A stretch of 64,000 bases of DNA from Gelatoporia subvermispora B (GCA_000320605.2 KB445791.1:1-64000); one strand, 5' to 3'. Positions 1-12,609 are shown, counted from the first letter of the stretch. The notes: generated by a model from the letters alone, not told the origin. Translations and numbers: made by a program.

Positions 1-121
1 CCCTAACCCTAACCCTAACCCTAACCCTAACCCTAACCCTAACCCTAACCCTAACCCTAACCTAACCCTAACCCTAACCCTAACCCTAACCCTAACCCTA
101 ACCCTAACCTAACCCTAACCT
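1..121. repeat. Telomeric repeat array, left chromosome end
   Basis: About twenty tandem copies of CCCTAA, read from the 5' end of the window; the complementary strand is TTAGGG. Two or three units are shortened to CCTAA (around 60 and 105-120). The C-rich strand at the 5' end is the orientation expected for a true left chromosome terminus. The array stops abruptly at about 121, where unique sequence begins. Confidence 0.97.
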
Positions 122-899
122 ACTGCTAGAGCGGACACTTCAAAGCGTACGCTGAAACCCGTGGGGCAAACGTAACGTAGGCGCTAAGAAGTTGTTCGGC
201 TAACTCCTCGGATCTTTCCGTGGGCGGTCGGCTCCCGGCATAGCCGGCAAAGCCGGTCCATGGGGTTTCCCTGGGGTTTCCCCGCTTAAGCCATTTGAAA
301 TTCCGAAACAACGGGCCGAACCAGCCCTAGTTATATACCCAGGTGGATACAGGCCTGTATGACTGGCGCACCAGCGCAATTCCTGATTTGGGAGTTTTCT
401 GTGTTTCTATGTCTCTGTCAATTCTTATGTGGTGTATTTGTCTTGAACAAACATCGCTGTCGAAGTTAACCAAATGCACATGTCCAGCTTAAAAAGATTG
501 TCTCTGCATTGTAGTCGAGAGTATTGATAAGGATACAATAGCAGTTAATGGGTTTAGCAGGCTGGCATTTATAGAATGATTCAGAGAATGAGTAAACTTC
601 TCGGGCAGATGGTAGGATCATGAATGTTCATATCATGCACTAATATCCAGAATGAAGTCGACTTATTTAATACGAAGAGTCTTGCCACATTATAGCATGC
701 CTCTTGTGATGTGACCATCAAAAGCATATCGACATATCTACAAGCTTATGCATAAGTTAGAATTAGTCTACATGGCACATCGTGAAGGCCCTCAGTGGGA
801 GCATAGATACATGTCAGGATGATAATTACTGCAATGAAAATAAGATAATCTAAACTAACACATCCGGTCGTCAATCGGACTAAGGGACAAACGAGAAGG
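122..899. other. Telomere-adjacent sequence without a recognised gene
   Basis: This stretch separates the telomere from the 3' end of the SH3-TBC gene. The first 220 bp are GC-rich and the rest (about 360-880) is noticeably AT-richer than the following gene. I see no coding pattern; the only ORF on the minus strand (126-311) has no recognisable features. It may include the 3' UTR of the neighbouring minus-strand gene. Confidence 0.6.
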
Positions 900-3800
900 C
901 TAGCTCCTGGGTAACGAGATCGCCGAAGAGATATTCGCCATCGTTCTTGCTTGAGCTTGACGTTTTACCTGCGCTTCCAGCTTACTCCTTTGCTTGCGAA
1001 GGTCGTCATCCTTGAGCTTGACAGACGATGCGACGTCCAGGAAAGCATCCGCAGTACCTGGGAGACACGCTGGAGGAGGCCGCGAGAGGAGGGCGAGCAA
1101 GGCATCCTGGCTTGAGCACTCCAGGAGAGGACGGCGACAGCACTGGAAGATGGCAAGTCCGACACGGAACAAGAAAGGTACACCTATGTAGGAATTAGCT
1201 CCGCACCAGTCGAATGCAGGTACTCAGCACGTACCTTCATACAAAAAAACGTCCCAGACACGATGCAGATAGTCGGGCGGCAGCGTGTCCGCAAAGACAG
1301 ATGTAAACCTGTCGGAACATCAGCCTTGTGCGCGATAGGCCACCCGACACATGTACTCACCAAGGTTGACAGACGGCGAAAGGCGAGATCGCCATGTCAA
1401 CATAGCACTTTTTGGCCATGGCGGCGTCATTCGCCTCCACAGCCTTGCTGAAGAGTGATGCGTCTACTTCGAGTTGAATGGGATTTGACGAGAAATACGG
1501 CCGAAGGTGGGAATCCATCAAGGATACGAATGTCCAGAACGCATCTTCTTCTGGTCCCAGCGCGAGCAGCTGGCCAGCAATGAGCGTAAGGCCTGCAACG
1601 GACGTGTGAGGATGAAGCGTGTAACGATCACGCGACACATACCTTTGCTATATCGGACATCAGGAACCATAGCTAAGTACGCATGCAAGACGTTCGTGAG
1701 GGCGTCCTCTTGCGCGTCTGGCTGAGCGGCCGAATACAGCCGCACATCGTGCTGGATATGTCCCGCAGCGACGATGTTCTCCCTGCGCCCAAACTTCTCG
1801 TATAGCCCATTGATCCGCTTCGCCTTGCTGTCTGTAAGATACGCCCATACAACGTAGCGCACCGACGCCGGAACGCCCTCCGCGATGAGCTTGCGGATCT
1901 TCTTGTTCTTGCGCGATTGCCCCGCAGGTACGGATGACATCGTTGAGATCCACCGTAGCTCGCGCTGTCGGTGCGCCGCCATGTCAGGCGACTCGCTCGG
2001 CCGGGCCGTTTCCGCTACCGGATTCTTCCCGCTGGAGCCAGATAGCGTCGAGAACGCGGGACTCGTCGGACGCAGGAGGCTGTTATTGTCTGCGCGGCTG
2101 GATCCTTGGGCGGACAGAGGCAATGAGTCTACGCTGCTCGCCGCGATGGGCGAATGCAGGATGGCGGGTCTCACTAGCTCAAAGTCCATGTCCTGCACCT
2201 GCACCGTCTCGTGGTCTGTGTCCATCGTGTTGACGCTCAGGATGGGGCTGTGAGGTTCCGGGAAGCCAGAGCGGTCGCCAGGAGAGCGCAGACTGCCCGA
2301 TGTGGTCGAGTAGATAGAGGGATCGTAAGTGATGGTAGATGCGCGAGCTTCCGGAAGTGATTCGAGAGGTGGAGACGTTACGGTTCGCCGGAGATCTTGA
2401 GCGCGTAAACCAACGCTATCGGCAGACTTGCGTCCGCGCAGCGAGGTCCGCGGCAAGACCGACGAGCCAGCTTCTGCAGTATTTGAGCCGAGCTGAATAG
2501 ATGAGCGGCTGTGTCGAACGACAGGGAAGCTCGTGGTAGACGAAGGCGAGCGAGGAGACGGTGGCGGGCTGCTGGCGGTCGGCGAGGTCTCTGTCGCGCT
2601 TGGCTGCAGAGAGGTCGTGCGTGGCACACCCTCCATGGGCTCCTTGGCAGCAGATGTGGAAATATCCGTCGACGCCTGCCCGAGAGACCGCGTATGACTT
2701 GTTGTGGACCCATGTCCATGTGTTGACAGCGACGTCGCCTTCGATAAGACACTGGAGACAGAGCGTGGGCTCGACGGCGATTTGGGCGACGGAGAGCGGC
2801 TCGCAGCGATGACGTTCTGCGAGAGGGACAGCGGGGAGGGTGCGTGGTTCCCGCGCACAAGCGACGACGAGTGCGAGACTGCGGCACGCTGAGCAGGAGG
2901 GAGCGGACCCGCAGACGTAGTCGCAGCTGCAGTTGTCGTTGCGACCTGCGCTGACCCAGAGCGTTTCGCCGAAGTCTGTGCCGCCGCATGAATAGAAGGA
3001 TCTACTTCGTCTCCACTACGTGTCAAGTCAGTTAAACCAGGTGTCATCTAGCCCAAAACATACGTGAATACGTACTGGTTCTGCGACGGGAGCTCTACCT
3101 CTGCGACGGGCGAGTCGAAGCCCGAGAACGAACGCGACCTTGGGCGCGGCGTCTGCGCCTTCGGGAAAAAATTCGCCCTCGGGATGGGAGTCGCTCCATC
3201 CCCTCCAGGAGGCGGCGGGCTCATACTCTGCGTGGGCGACGTCGGTGCCGGGCCCATCTCCACTCGCCCCTGCACCTGTCCCTGCCCCGGCCTGCCCTTC
3301 AAGCTTGCCACCTTGTTCGCCGGCACGTTGTTCTGCGGCTCATGCGCAAACGAGACGGGCACAGGTCCGGCCGCGCTCGCGAGGTCGTACGGAAAGTGCG
3401 CGAAGAGGGTAAGCTGGCGGTATGGCATCTGCCGGCGCGCGGCGAGCAGGGTGTTGATGGCGTAGGTGACGGAGCCGGGAGGAGGCCCGGAGGGCGGGTA
3501 AGCCAGATGGGGTGGGGCGGGCTGCCGCGCGTACATGGGCCCCGCGGGGAGCTGCCCGGTCGGCTTGGGCGCGTGTGGATGCGGCATAAATATACTCGCA
3601 CGGATGAACTCGTTGGGCTCGGAGCGGTTCGCAGCCTGGGGGCGCAGGCGTGGGCCGGGCTGTAGGAACGACTGTGACTGGGATTGCGGCTGGACTTGGG
3701 TGGGCGTGGCGCGTTGAGTGGATGCGGATGGCGTACGTTGTGGTTGAGGCTGCGGCTGTGGTTGGTGCTGAGATTGAGGGTCGGACGACATGAGGGTATA

Positions 3801-6126
3801 CGGCGGGGGCGGGGCCTGTTCCTGTTCCTGCTCAGGCTCTCCAAACAGCGCCTCCTTCTCTTTCGAGTACGCCTGCTGCTGGGGCCCCTGTGAAGACGTA
3901 GACGACCCAGGGGCACCGCTAGCCTCGCCTCCTTCCGAGCGCGCCCACGGGTCCGGCAGCTCAATATTCGCCCCCGTGTCCTCCTCTCCCGCACCCCTCC
4001 TCGCGCTTTTCCCGAATTCGGTCATGATTACAGGACTGTCCGGACTGGCAGGCGACATTGGCGAGGACGGGTGCTCGAGACGCAGGCGAAGCGCCGATGC
4101 GACGCCGGACGCAGTGGGCGAGAGCGGGGACACCAGCGCTGGCGATAGGAAAGAGTTAGTGGACGCGGGCGTGGGAGACGTCGGCGAAAGCCCAAAAGTC
4201 GCGTGCAACAGTGGAGACGTCGTCGACTCTGCGAAGCTGAGGGGTGACGGCCTGCCCCTCACCGAGCGCTGGGGTGCTTCTTCGCTGCTTGTCGCAGCTA
4301 CTGCAGCAGCAGCAGAGGAGCCCGCGGCCGACGCCGCGCCCTGGGACGAATCTGACTCGGTCCTCTTCCTGCCCATCTCGAGCTCCTTCATGTCGAAGCT
4401 CGGGCGCTGGTGCTCGGCGGGGACGGGCGGGACGTCAAAGTTGGAGGCGACGGTGTAAACGGACCCCCGCGAAAGCCGCGAGCGCTTGGACATCATCGAG
4501 TACATCGAGTAGCGATAGTTGTCGTAGATGTCTGTCGCTCCCTCCCACTCCTCCCCATCAAAGTCGTACTCGGACGACATAACCGACGCGTGCATCGACG
4601 CGCGCGAGGGCGAGCTAGGCTCGGGATCGGAAGTGCCCGGATGGGAGGAGGTGGAAGGATGGGAGGCGTGCGAGGACGGCTCGGCGGAGGCGGAGGCGTG
4701 GATCTGCGGCGCGTCGAGCGGCTGATGCGTGCTACGCGGGCTCATCGAGTATTGCGACTCGGAGTACGTCACTGAGCGCACCGAAGGCGCAGACACCGCA
4801 CCGCGGTGCAATACCGGCGAGTCCGAGCCTAATTGAAGCGATGCTGCCGCACCGCGCTCAGGCGTGCGCGCGCGGCTCGGCGTGCCGTCGCCATCTTCCT
4901 CGTCGGCCAGATCCTGCAGGAGCGCGAGCCCGACGCCGACATTGCCCTCGCCCTCGGAGAGTGCGATGGAGATGCGCGTGCTCGGCTCAGAGTCGAGGAA
5001 GGAGTCGTCCGCCGCAGGGTGTGTGCGTGCGCACAGGCGCAGGGGCGCGGTGCCCTCGTCGTTTGATGTCCTCTCAACACACTCGTCAACGTCAATACCA
5101 CCTTCTCCTTGCACCTCGCCCTGTAGTATGTGGACCTCGGGCGTCTTGTCGTCTCTCGCTGCACCCGAGTGTATGCTCTCCGACGGCGTCCTGGGAAAAG
5201 AGTCGAACGTCGTGCTTGTCGCAAGCGACGCATGGCTCGCCGAGCGCGACCCTAGGTCCTCCTCGAATGCAAGCGGTGGAACGCTGAGCTGGGACACAGG
5301 CGAGTCGCGCGCGAGGTCGCGGATGCTCTGCGGGTCAGAGGCGGAGCGCGTCGGCGCGGACGAGGCGAGGCGTGCGTGCGGGGGGAAGAAGGGAACGGGC
5401 GACGCATGTGCGCTGCGGTCGATGGGGCTGCTTTGAGCTGATGGGGGGCGGGAGGTGCTGCCACCCGCGGTGGAGGAGCGCTTCGTCATGATCGGCTTCT
5501 TTAGACGGGCGTGGAACTGGACATCGGTGCCTTTGAACCGGCCTACGACGCCTTCGCAGTAGCCCTGAGCATCAAATGGCAGTGAGAATATCAGTTGCAT
5601 CGAACAACAGGGTGTACGCACGAGGTAGAGATCGTCTGCACCTTGCAGTTGCATCAGGACAATTATTTCGTCATCCTAGTGTACGGTGTGAGCAATGGGA
5701 GACAAAAACAGAAATCCGGATACCGCGACCATGGTCTCCAAATGAGCTGAGTAGGTCGTAGACGGAAGCAACGCCGGCGCCGTCTCCACGCTCTACTGCA
5801 GGACCGTGGCGGACGACGAGGACGCCGCGTCCGTCTCGAGCACGCCTAACCTGGTCCAGAAGCCAGACCACGAGGGAGCAGAGTACTCCCTGCGCCTGAA
5901 CTCATCAGTGACGCGCCACGGAGGCGCCCTCCCTGCGCTCCGCGACATACACAGAGCCGCCACACTCGATGTCCCCGCGCAAGGTAGCAACCATGCAGCC
6001 AACACGCACCTTCAAGAACATCAAGTCATCCTCTCCTTCAGCCACGCAATCCTGCACTGCCGTACACTTCCCAATCCCACCCTTGGCCGCGAAGCGTGTC
6101 CATCGTCCGAGTTCGTTGGCGTCCAT
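900..6126 (-). CDS. SH3 and TBC domain protein (putative Rab GTPase-activating protein), seven exons
   Basis: Predicted product 1544 aa. Exons (minus): 6126-6010, 5675-5622, 5564-3064, 3015-1643, 1592-1361, 1308-1235, 1183-900. The lengths sum to a multiple of three. All six introns are GT-AG; five are 48-57 bp and the first is 334 bp. An SH3 domain spans about residues 20-75 (ends GYCEGVVGRFKGTDV) and is complete only after the first two introns are removed. A very long Ser/Pro/Gln-rich, presumably disordered region follows to about residue 1240. The TBC domain runs from about 1265 to 1475, with an arginine-finger-type motif HIQHDVR and WFTSVFADTLP / HRVWDVFLYEG motifs. The glutamine-finger position of canonical TBC domains (YCQG) reads YSKG here. 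TBC proteins usually accelerate GTP hydrolysis by Rab GTPases in membrane traffic; the Lys replacement means activity should not be assumed. The start is the ATG just before the SH3 domain. A short coiled segment (KLKDDDLRKQRSKLEAQ) lies near the C terminus. Confidence 0.9.
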
Positions 6127-7879
6127 TGCGGCTGTGTCGTGTCCAGAGTCGCGCAGAAGCCAGGCCGAGTTGTGACCGTCCAGATATATAGTCCGTCCAG
6201 AGTCGTCCTTCGCGTGTCAGTAGTGCAATCTGAGACCCGGGAAATCGCAGCCAGAGAGCGGGGTATAAAGTACAAGTCAAACGAGCGGAACGGTGTGGAC
6301 CACACCAGCGGAAAGCGTCGAGAGCAGCGCAAGCGGCGAGGAAAGCAGTTACGAGTGATAGCAGAGACTTGTGTGAGGATTTAGCCCGTCGAGACCGAGG
6401 GCAACAACCAAATACGACCTAAAGAAGGAGGAAGCCGAGGAGGACGAGTCGCGGCCAACTCACATCTTCCCATTCATTTTGGCGCCCCGTCTGGCGCCCG
6501 TTCGAGCGTCACGCGTCAGTACTGCCACTGGCGAATGTGATCTCCTCCTCCTCCTCCTCGACCAGCAACCACGTCCCTTCCAACGGCACGAAAACTAACA
6601 GGCACTGATAGATCCCGAAAGAAACAAATTTTGTGCGTAATCTGTGTTGAGATCCAGAGGATAGGTAAACCAAATGGACCGCCCAGTCCGCGCTCACCGG
6701 ACCACTATTCCGTTCTCGCATCGGCTGTGCGAAAGCTAATGGGGCGGTGCAGGATACCTAGTTTCCGGTGAGTTCAATGATCCTCTCACCAATGCTATGT
6801 CTGACCCGGGTTGTTGCATACTTCGAGCTTCGTACTCAGCAGGCATATTCAACTTAGGTCGACTGGCCCGCTTCTGTACTCATGAAGGCTGCCAAATACT
6901 CTGGTACGCTCGCGGGGACTGTCCATCAGCAACTGCTAGTAGATGAGTACGTATCGCATCGCTACACAACCGCTCGCTTCTCACGGTAGTCTCCGGCTCG
7001 TAGGATGCTGCTCCCGCCCGAGTCGTCTCTAATGGGAGCCCGGAAATCTGCTGGCACGTCATGAGGGACACAGACGGTTCCATCATCCATGTAGCCCGTG
7101 CACTGCATGCGCGTTTGCGCGTCTCTTAACAAGTAAGTCCCATCTCTCCTATACCTTATACTTGACATACATCGTGTCTGCAGCTCCGCTGTCAAACTCG
7201 TGTACAGGTACCTCTCTTGCGCGCCCTTTTTGGGTGTAAAGCCCTGACATGGCTCTGGAATACTGACGACGCGCTGATGCTTTCCTCTTCCTGTACGCAT
7301 ATGACTCCCCACATTCGCGACAATTCGCCAAGGCTCAATGCTAATGTCAGACAGGATATGAAAGATGCATGGTTTGAGTACGTGCTATCCGCTCTTCATG
7401 CCTTGCCTACAAAGCGAATAACCTCTCTCAGGGCCGTCCCAAATTGTTGAGCCCGCATACACGGCGTAACACAATGCCTCGCAAACTCTCACCCTGCCCC
7501 CACGTCAACATTCTAGTCTGGCGGTGGTTTCCGACATAGTCCTACTGTCCGTTGCCTTCTACATATGTAGACGTGTCGTCTCTGTCCCATTTTCCGTCTT
7601 TGCCACCGTCATCCTCCCCGTGGCGCAGTGAGACACTCCTTGGTTGTACAAACGAACCGAGTCGACTCTCATCCGTCTGGTGTATACATGGAAGGTCCAC
7701 CGAACATTGCGAAAGTATGGAACCGCCTTGTGGACCGTATGCGACCTCCCATATATTGAGCATAAAGTGCGACATTATTGATAGATATTAGCCTGCAGGG
7801 ATGTGAGATGAGTGAATCAGAGGGAAACGAGGACTTACGGTGTTTGGAATTCCGACATCAAGGAGGTCATCTAGCGGAC
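6127..7879. other. Intergenic region with no recognised gene
   Basis: It holds the presumed promoter of the minus-strand SH3-TBC gene (the first few hundred bases after 6126) and then unclassified sequence. A minus-strand ORF at 6962-7312 (116 aa, with QCTGYMDDGTVCVPHDV) is the longest open stretch, but it shows no domain I recognise and could be chance. A CTC-rich run (cctcctcctcctcctc) lies near 6545. Confidence 0.5.
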
Positions 7880-9085
7880 TTTCGAGTGAGAACGGAATGG
7901 TATGCGTTGTTGCTGTCTCACGCTGAATGCCACCGAATTTTGCGTCGGCCCAAGTGAGATGTACCAATAGCCAAAGGTTGACAGGCTGAGTATGAGCAAC
8001 GCGCTGATACAGCCGTGTCAATAACGCGGTCTGTGTTTCTTAACTTGAACATACAGAAAATACAGAGCTCCTGAGCGACTACTGAGATGAGTCGGGCAGA
8101 TTTTTCAATTTGAGGGGGGTATCTCACTTACCCTCTTCGAGCAAAACGTGTGCAAGCGACCTGCGTGACGTGGCACAGCCCCATAGTTCCGTGGTACGTG
8201 TCCTCCGCCACATAAGTGCAATAGTGACTAGATCCACGAGCGCAGACGTAGCAGTGCATGCTAGCGTGACGTCATTAACTACCGTATCACATCCCAAGAT
8301 CACTGCGAGCTGCACTGCGAGCTGCACAAAACAACTGGAAGGCTTGCATATTTTTGTTAAAATAAAGTCAATTCACGGCGTCCGTGAGAAATTATCACGA
8401 ACGTACCCAACCCGAGCAATGGTCATAGACATAGGAGCTGACCCGTACTGACATGACCCACAGGCTAGGAGCAGAGGCAAGGTGCAAGACAGAAGAGATT
8501 ACGCACAACAGGCACACGCATGGAAGTCAAATTTAACATGACTGTCATAATTGGGAGTGCCAAGTGCCCGCTGCACATTGCATATATTCAAAGTGCAGTG
8601 AATACTGCCGCAGACACTCAATGGCCAACAATCACACCCACATGCGTGATACGTACCCGCCTGAATAATACCTACTATGATGGTGCACACATTATAGAGG
8701 ACCAGAACCTCATAACTGCGAGGCTTCATATTCTCCGACTCAGCATTTTTGCTAGCAGGCACATACCTGCTTATCGGCATGTTCGCAACCGCCCATACCA
8801 AGAGCGTAAAACGATTGATACCAAACAAAACAGTGACACTGCTGAAGGGTCTCTTCCAGATGTACTCGATTTCGCGAGAGATATTCAGAGCATAGTCATA
8901 GAAAACCACCGCTGAAAGCTGATAAGCGTTAAGATAGACATGTTAAAAAACACGTATCGCTGCTGGCAAGAAAACAGCGCGTGTACAGACTACCCGTGCA
9001 GCATGAGATTTCTTCTTATTCCTCGATACACTAGCACGTACTCGTTGGATGTCAATATCTGCCAATCCAAGGGTGGGTCCGACAT
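7880..9085 (-). pseudogene. Decayed DUF6533-type multi-pass membrane protein gene
   Basis: The reading pieced together from short exons gives the DUF6533 signature (VFYDYALNISREIEYIW, then LFGINRFTLLVWAV). A first exon starts with ATG at 9085 (MSDPPLDWQILTSN), and later segments encode further membrane helices (VLVLYNVCTIIVGIIQA; ALVDLVTIALMW; LEEGALYFLALLILSLS). Exons so far: 9085-9042, 8989-8958, 8911-8767, then fragments down to about 7900. Two lesions are visible. The donor after 8958 reads ATACGT where GTACGT is expected, and the only frame joining the exons needs that site. A TGA at 8590-8588 sits where family members have Arg between VFTAL and IYAM, consistent with CGA to TGA. DUF6533 proteins are seven-helix-like proteins of unknown function, expanded in mushroom-forming fungi. 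The 3' end is uncertain. Confidence 0.65.
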
Positions 9086-11016
9086 GATGGCCATTCCTCG
9101 GCAAATGACTATCGGTGCAAGGTCGCGCACAGTTCAGGGCTGAAAGGATTCATCCAGAGTACACGTATATATACGAATATCGCCAGAAGGATTGGGTAGA
9201 TCGATGCAAAGTTAGGGCTGGCAGCCCGCATCAGAAGGAGCCAGGTATTGCAGTTCATTGACATGAACATGCTGTGGCGTTACAGCGTACACAGCCCTTC
9301 AGATTCGGAATACCTTCCAGAGGTAATTGGTATACTGATACTACCCTTGTTATGTCATGACTGCGTGAGTTTACATGTTGGACAGCAATTCACGCGGGAA
9401 CCGAGTAGAAAGTTTACCTGCATGTTCCATGAACTCGATCGATTTGTCCAAAATCATCGGTCTGAAGCAGTGTCAATCGTTCACATTTACTCTACCTTAC
9501 TGTGCGATCCCATTCCCCCATGTACATATACTCCTCATTGGCCCGAGCTTATGCAAACTCGTCAGTGACTTAAATGTGCACTCTTCAAGACAATGAAATG
9601 ATGTTGCGATTGTCGCCGTATTCATCGAAGAACCTGCATCGGACTTTGCAAATCTTCTCCCTCATTTCTGAGCTGGCCTGGCCATGGTCTCGAGTAATAA
9701 ATTTACGACCGCATTGGACTCATGAGTGCGCAGCGCTGCTCCATCAGAACGCGATCAATCCTTTACAGTATGCGATAGTCAGGAACCGAATAAAACTTAT
9801 AACATGCTCTGTGAACTTTCCCGAAGCACTGCAGAGCAAGTAGGATGTTACAATCTGTTCAAGGACGGAGAATGGAGGGAGCCCAATGGCTGATCGGAGG
9901 CGCCCTGACCACTCCGTGTCCATGGGAACCGGACTCGGGACAAGGAAAGAGGGCAGCAGATAACACAGACAGAAGGCATTGAAGAGACATGTACAGCAAC
10001 AGGTAGACATTTCGTAGTCTCGTTGGCGCAGCGCATGTGCCATGGCTTCGGGAGGCTGGGTCTCTGGTAAGCATTTTCCAGCCGTTGAATCTGATCGGCC
10101 TGATGAGGGAACGGGTGACAATTGCTGCACATACATCAGCGCCCATCCGTCTGCCGGCGGTTTGTAATCGTCACTACTTATACCCGACTATGTGTGAGAG
10201 AACGTATGGGCGCACAGATACAAACGCTGGGCGAAGAACGGAATACAGAGAGAAGAGAAACATTTCACAGATGAAGAGAGAACAAAGTGCTCAGGTCACG
10301 CCGGGCGTCGCTGTCCCGGATAGGGAGCGCCCGCTCGGCCGAGCCCGGTGACTGCGCACGATCTGATCTTGTGCAGCTACCCGCTGAGCAGCATTCCCAT
10401 GAGCACTAGTCGCTACCCGTGTTGGACGTACTTACCCGTTTGAATTCCTCCTTGGGTCTAAATGGATGCATTCATCGGGGGGACCGACGAGGAACACGAG
10501 ACAGACGAGTCGGCAAAGGAGGAAGAGCTCTATCACGACCGGGAGCGTAGTGGTACGTATCTTCGTGTTGCGCACCCGAGCCTGCGGTCAAGGGGTCCCA
10601 GAGCCATGTACTTGTATCGAGACTGAGGTCAGCGACACGACCCGCGATCGAGGATCGCGAGAGCAGACGCGCGGCCCGGACTTTGCCACGGCAAACTGGG
10701 GACGCCGTCCTTGCGCGCTGCTCCTGAGTGGCCATCGTGCACCCATGTTTCCCTGTGTTTCCTCCCCAGACATGCTTCGCGGGGCGCTGCGTGTGTCAGA
10801 TACAGCGGATGCTCTGCATGTCATGCAGGCGAACCGCGAGCCACATACAAGAGACTCTGAAACGAAGGCCATGCACAGGTCGGTACAGCGTGGGAGGCGC
10901 TGCTACCAAGTAGGCAGTGCAGAATACTAATAGGATGCATGCATTGCCGACGTGGAACACCAATATATATATGTATTAGGTGACACCAGCCCGCCAACTA
11001 GTAAACACACCCGTCC
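9086..11016. other. Gene-free interval; its last 280 bp is the upstream block of type I F-box genes
   Basis: No coding sequence is recognised between the DUF6533 remnant and the first array gene. Sequence from about 10740 to 11016 is clearly homologous to 23010-23301, upstream of the second type I gene. Shared landmarks are the run around catgcttcgcggggcgctgc, the track ending in gaggcgctgc, ATGCATGCAT, and a TATA-rich stretch ending in gtattaggtga. This block marks the telomere-proximal start of the F-box array and probably contains the promoter. Confidence 0.6.
10962..10983 (+). promoter_or_regulatory. TATA-rich core promoter candidate of first type I gene
   Basis: An atatatatatgtattaggtg tract lies about 40-55 bp upstream of the ATG at 11017. 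The same tract, slightly diverged (gatatatacgtattaggtga), lies at 23220-23240, about 65-80 bp upstream of the homologous gene at 23302. Conservation at the same relative place supports a regulatory role. Confidence 0.4.
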
Positions 11017-12609
11017 ATGTCGACTCCACCAGAGTCCTCCAGCATGTCTTCGTTGATGAATGACCAGGGTATCTTAAGCGACGCTGAATCGAACGACGTG
11101 CCTGGAACGGAGTGAGTATACACATTGACGAAACTGTGCGAGCTGCTCACGAGATGTCCAGTACGTTGACGAACTGCTCGCAAATAGAAGAAGAGTGGAT
11201 GGATCACTCGGGATCAGAGTACGAATGTGATGATGAGTGGGTGTATGCGTATATACAGCGATGCAGACTGCCCACTAAACCTATACCGTAGCACCCGCCC
11301 TTGTTCCCCTCTGCGGGCCGGAGCCCTGCCGCTCGAGCTGTGGTGGGGTATTTTCAAGATCATAGACGACCCCCGGGCTCTTCTCGCCTGTGGATATACT
11401 TGCGTGGCTTTTCGTGATGCGGTGCGGCGAGTCGTTTATGGACGGGCTGCTCAATGGATTGACCGAGGAATGGCGAAAATGCAGTTGGCAGCTGACCCTA
11501 CCGGTGGTTACTTCTTTGAGAGACTCTGGTTTTGGAGCCATTGTTTCTTGTCCTGGATGTCGACGTTCCCCATTCCCAGTCCTCGTCTCAGATTTTTGTG
11601 GATTTCAGGGCCGCAGACGCTGCAGACGACGACACACACACTGTCGCTGCGCTTCCAGACAAGACTCGCGCTCTCGAGGCTGACGACGATCACCCACTTG
11701 GAGCTGTCACACGTTCACTTCTCGTCGTTCTCCGACTTTGCTCGAATGGTCTGCGCCCTTCCCAATCTGGCCACATTAAAGCTGGATGGTGTCATTGTGG
11801 ATGACAGGGGCAGCTCCGCGCTCCAGGGCGCCTATTTCGCTCGCGATCTGCGTCTCAAGAAGCTCGAGGTACGTCATTGCTTCTTTCCGACTTCGCTGTG
11901 CGTCACTCACCCGCCGTCTGCCCGCCAGATTCGCAACTGCGCATTTGGCGAGTCGCACCCGATCTGGAATCTGCTCACCGCCCCGTCCCTGTCCGACTCC
12001 CTCAAGCACATCGACATCAAATCTTATGCCACAGATTCACAGCGAGCCCTGCAAGAAATAATCGTCCCTTCGGTGGAGCTTTTCTCTCCAAACCTTGTAC
12101 AACTCACCACACTGCGTCTCCTTGGCTGGAATCTGTCCTGTGGAGACATCCGCAATACCGTGTGTCGCAACGCACTCTCTCGCAGTCCTGCTGGTCTTAT
12201 CACAACCATCGAGATCGACTACTGCTGCGATCATGCTCCACCCCATCTCAATGAATGGAGATCCCTGTTCTCTGCCTTGGACGACACTGTCACGGCCGGC
12301 GAGTTCAGCTGTCTGAGGACTATCACTGTATCCTTTTGGGCGGACCATCCATTAGACGTCGATTCCGTGCGCACGCTGCTCAGCTCGCAGTCGCACTCAT
12401 CCAAATGGACGGCGGCATTCGCCATGTCAAGCATGGTATTCGAACCTGAGACTGTCCATGAAACGCACTCCGTCAGTCTAGAGGGGTCGCAGAAGACAGA
12501 GGTAGTTGCCGAGGAATGTATAGAGGGGATCACTCTTTGTATTGTCATGGGCTATCCGTACGGATCTTACAAGGTGACCGTTAGGTACACGCCGCGGCAA
12601 AGCACATAA
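11017..12609 (+). CDS. F-box-like protein, array copy 1 (type I)
   Basis: Three exons: 11017-11111, 11162-11236, 11292-12609, total 1488 nt (495 aa). Introns are 50 and 55 bp, both GT-AG, and the frame closes exactly. The leader begins MSTPPESSSMSSLMNDQG. An F-box-like motif follows immediately (LPLELWWGIFKIIDDPRALL, then a Cys-rich CGYTCVAFRDAV). The remainder resembles the irregular leucine-rich C-terminal halves of fungal F-box proteins (repeated LTTLRL / LPNLATL-type segments) and ends YGSYKVTVRYTPRQS. F-box proteins normally recruit substrates to an SCF ubiquitin ligase through Skp1; that role is inferred from the family. It is the first of seven same-strand paralogues, and its 3' flank is close to that of copy 6. 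An in-frame start at 11227 would skip the leader, but the copy at 23302 has the same exon plan. Confidence 0.8.

Noticed and set aside
2378..2989. Arg-rich 203-aa minus-strand frame inside the SH3-TBC gene
   Set aside because: It overlaps the spliced, family-supported frame and has the low-complexity composition of a GC-rich shadow frame.
3299..3994. 231-aa Arg/Pro-rich minus-strand frame
   Set aside because: Alternative frame of the Ser/Pro/Gln-rich region of the SH3-TBC gene; no independent support.
3790..4458. 222-aa plus-strand frame antisense to the SH3-TBC gene
   Set aside because: Lies opposite the low-complexity region and shows no domain or splice context.
8520..8915. 131-aa plus-strand frame
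   Set aside because: Antisense to the segment carrying the DUF6533 signature, which is the better explanation.
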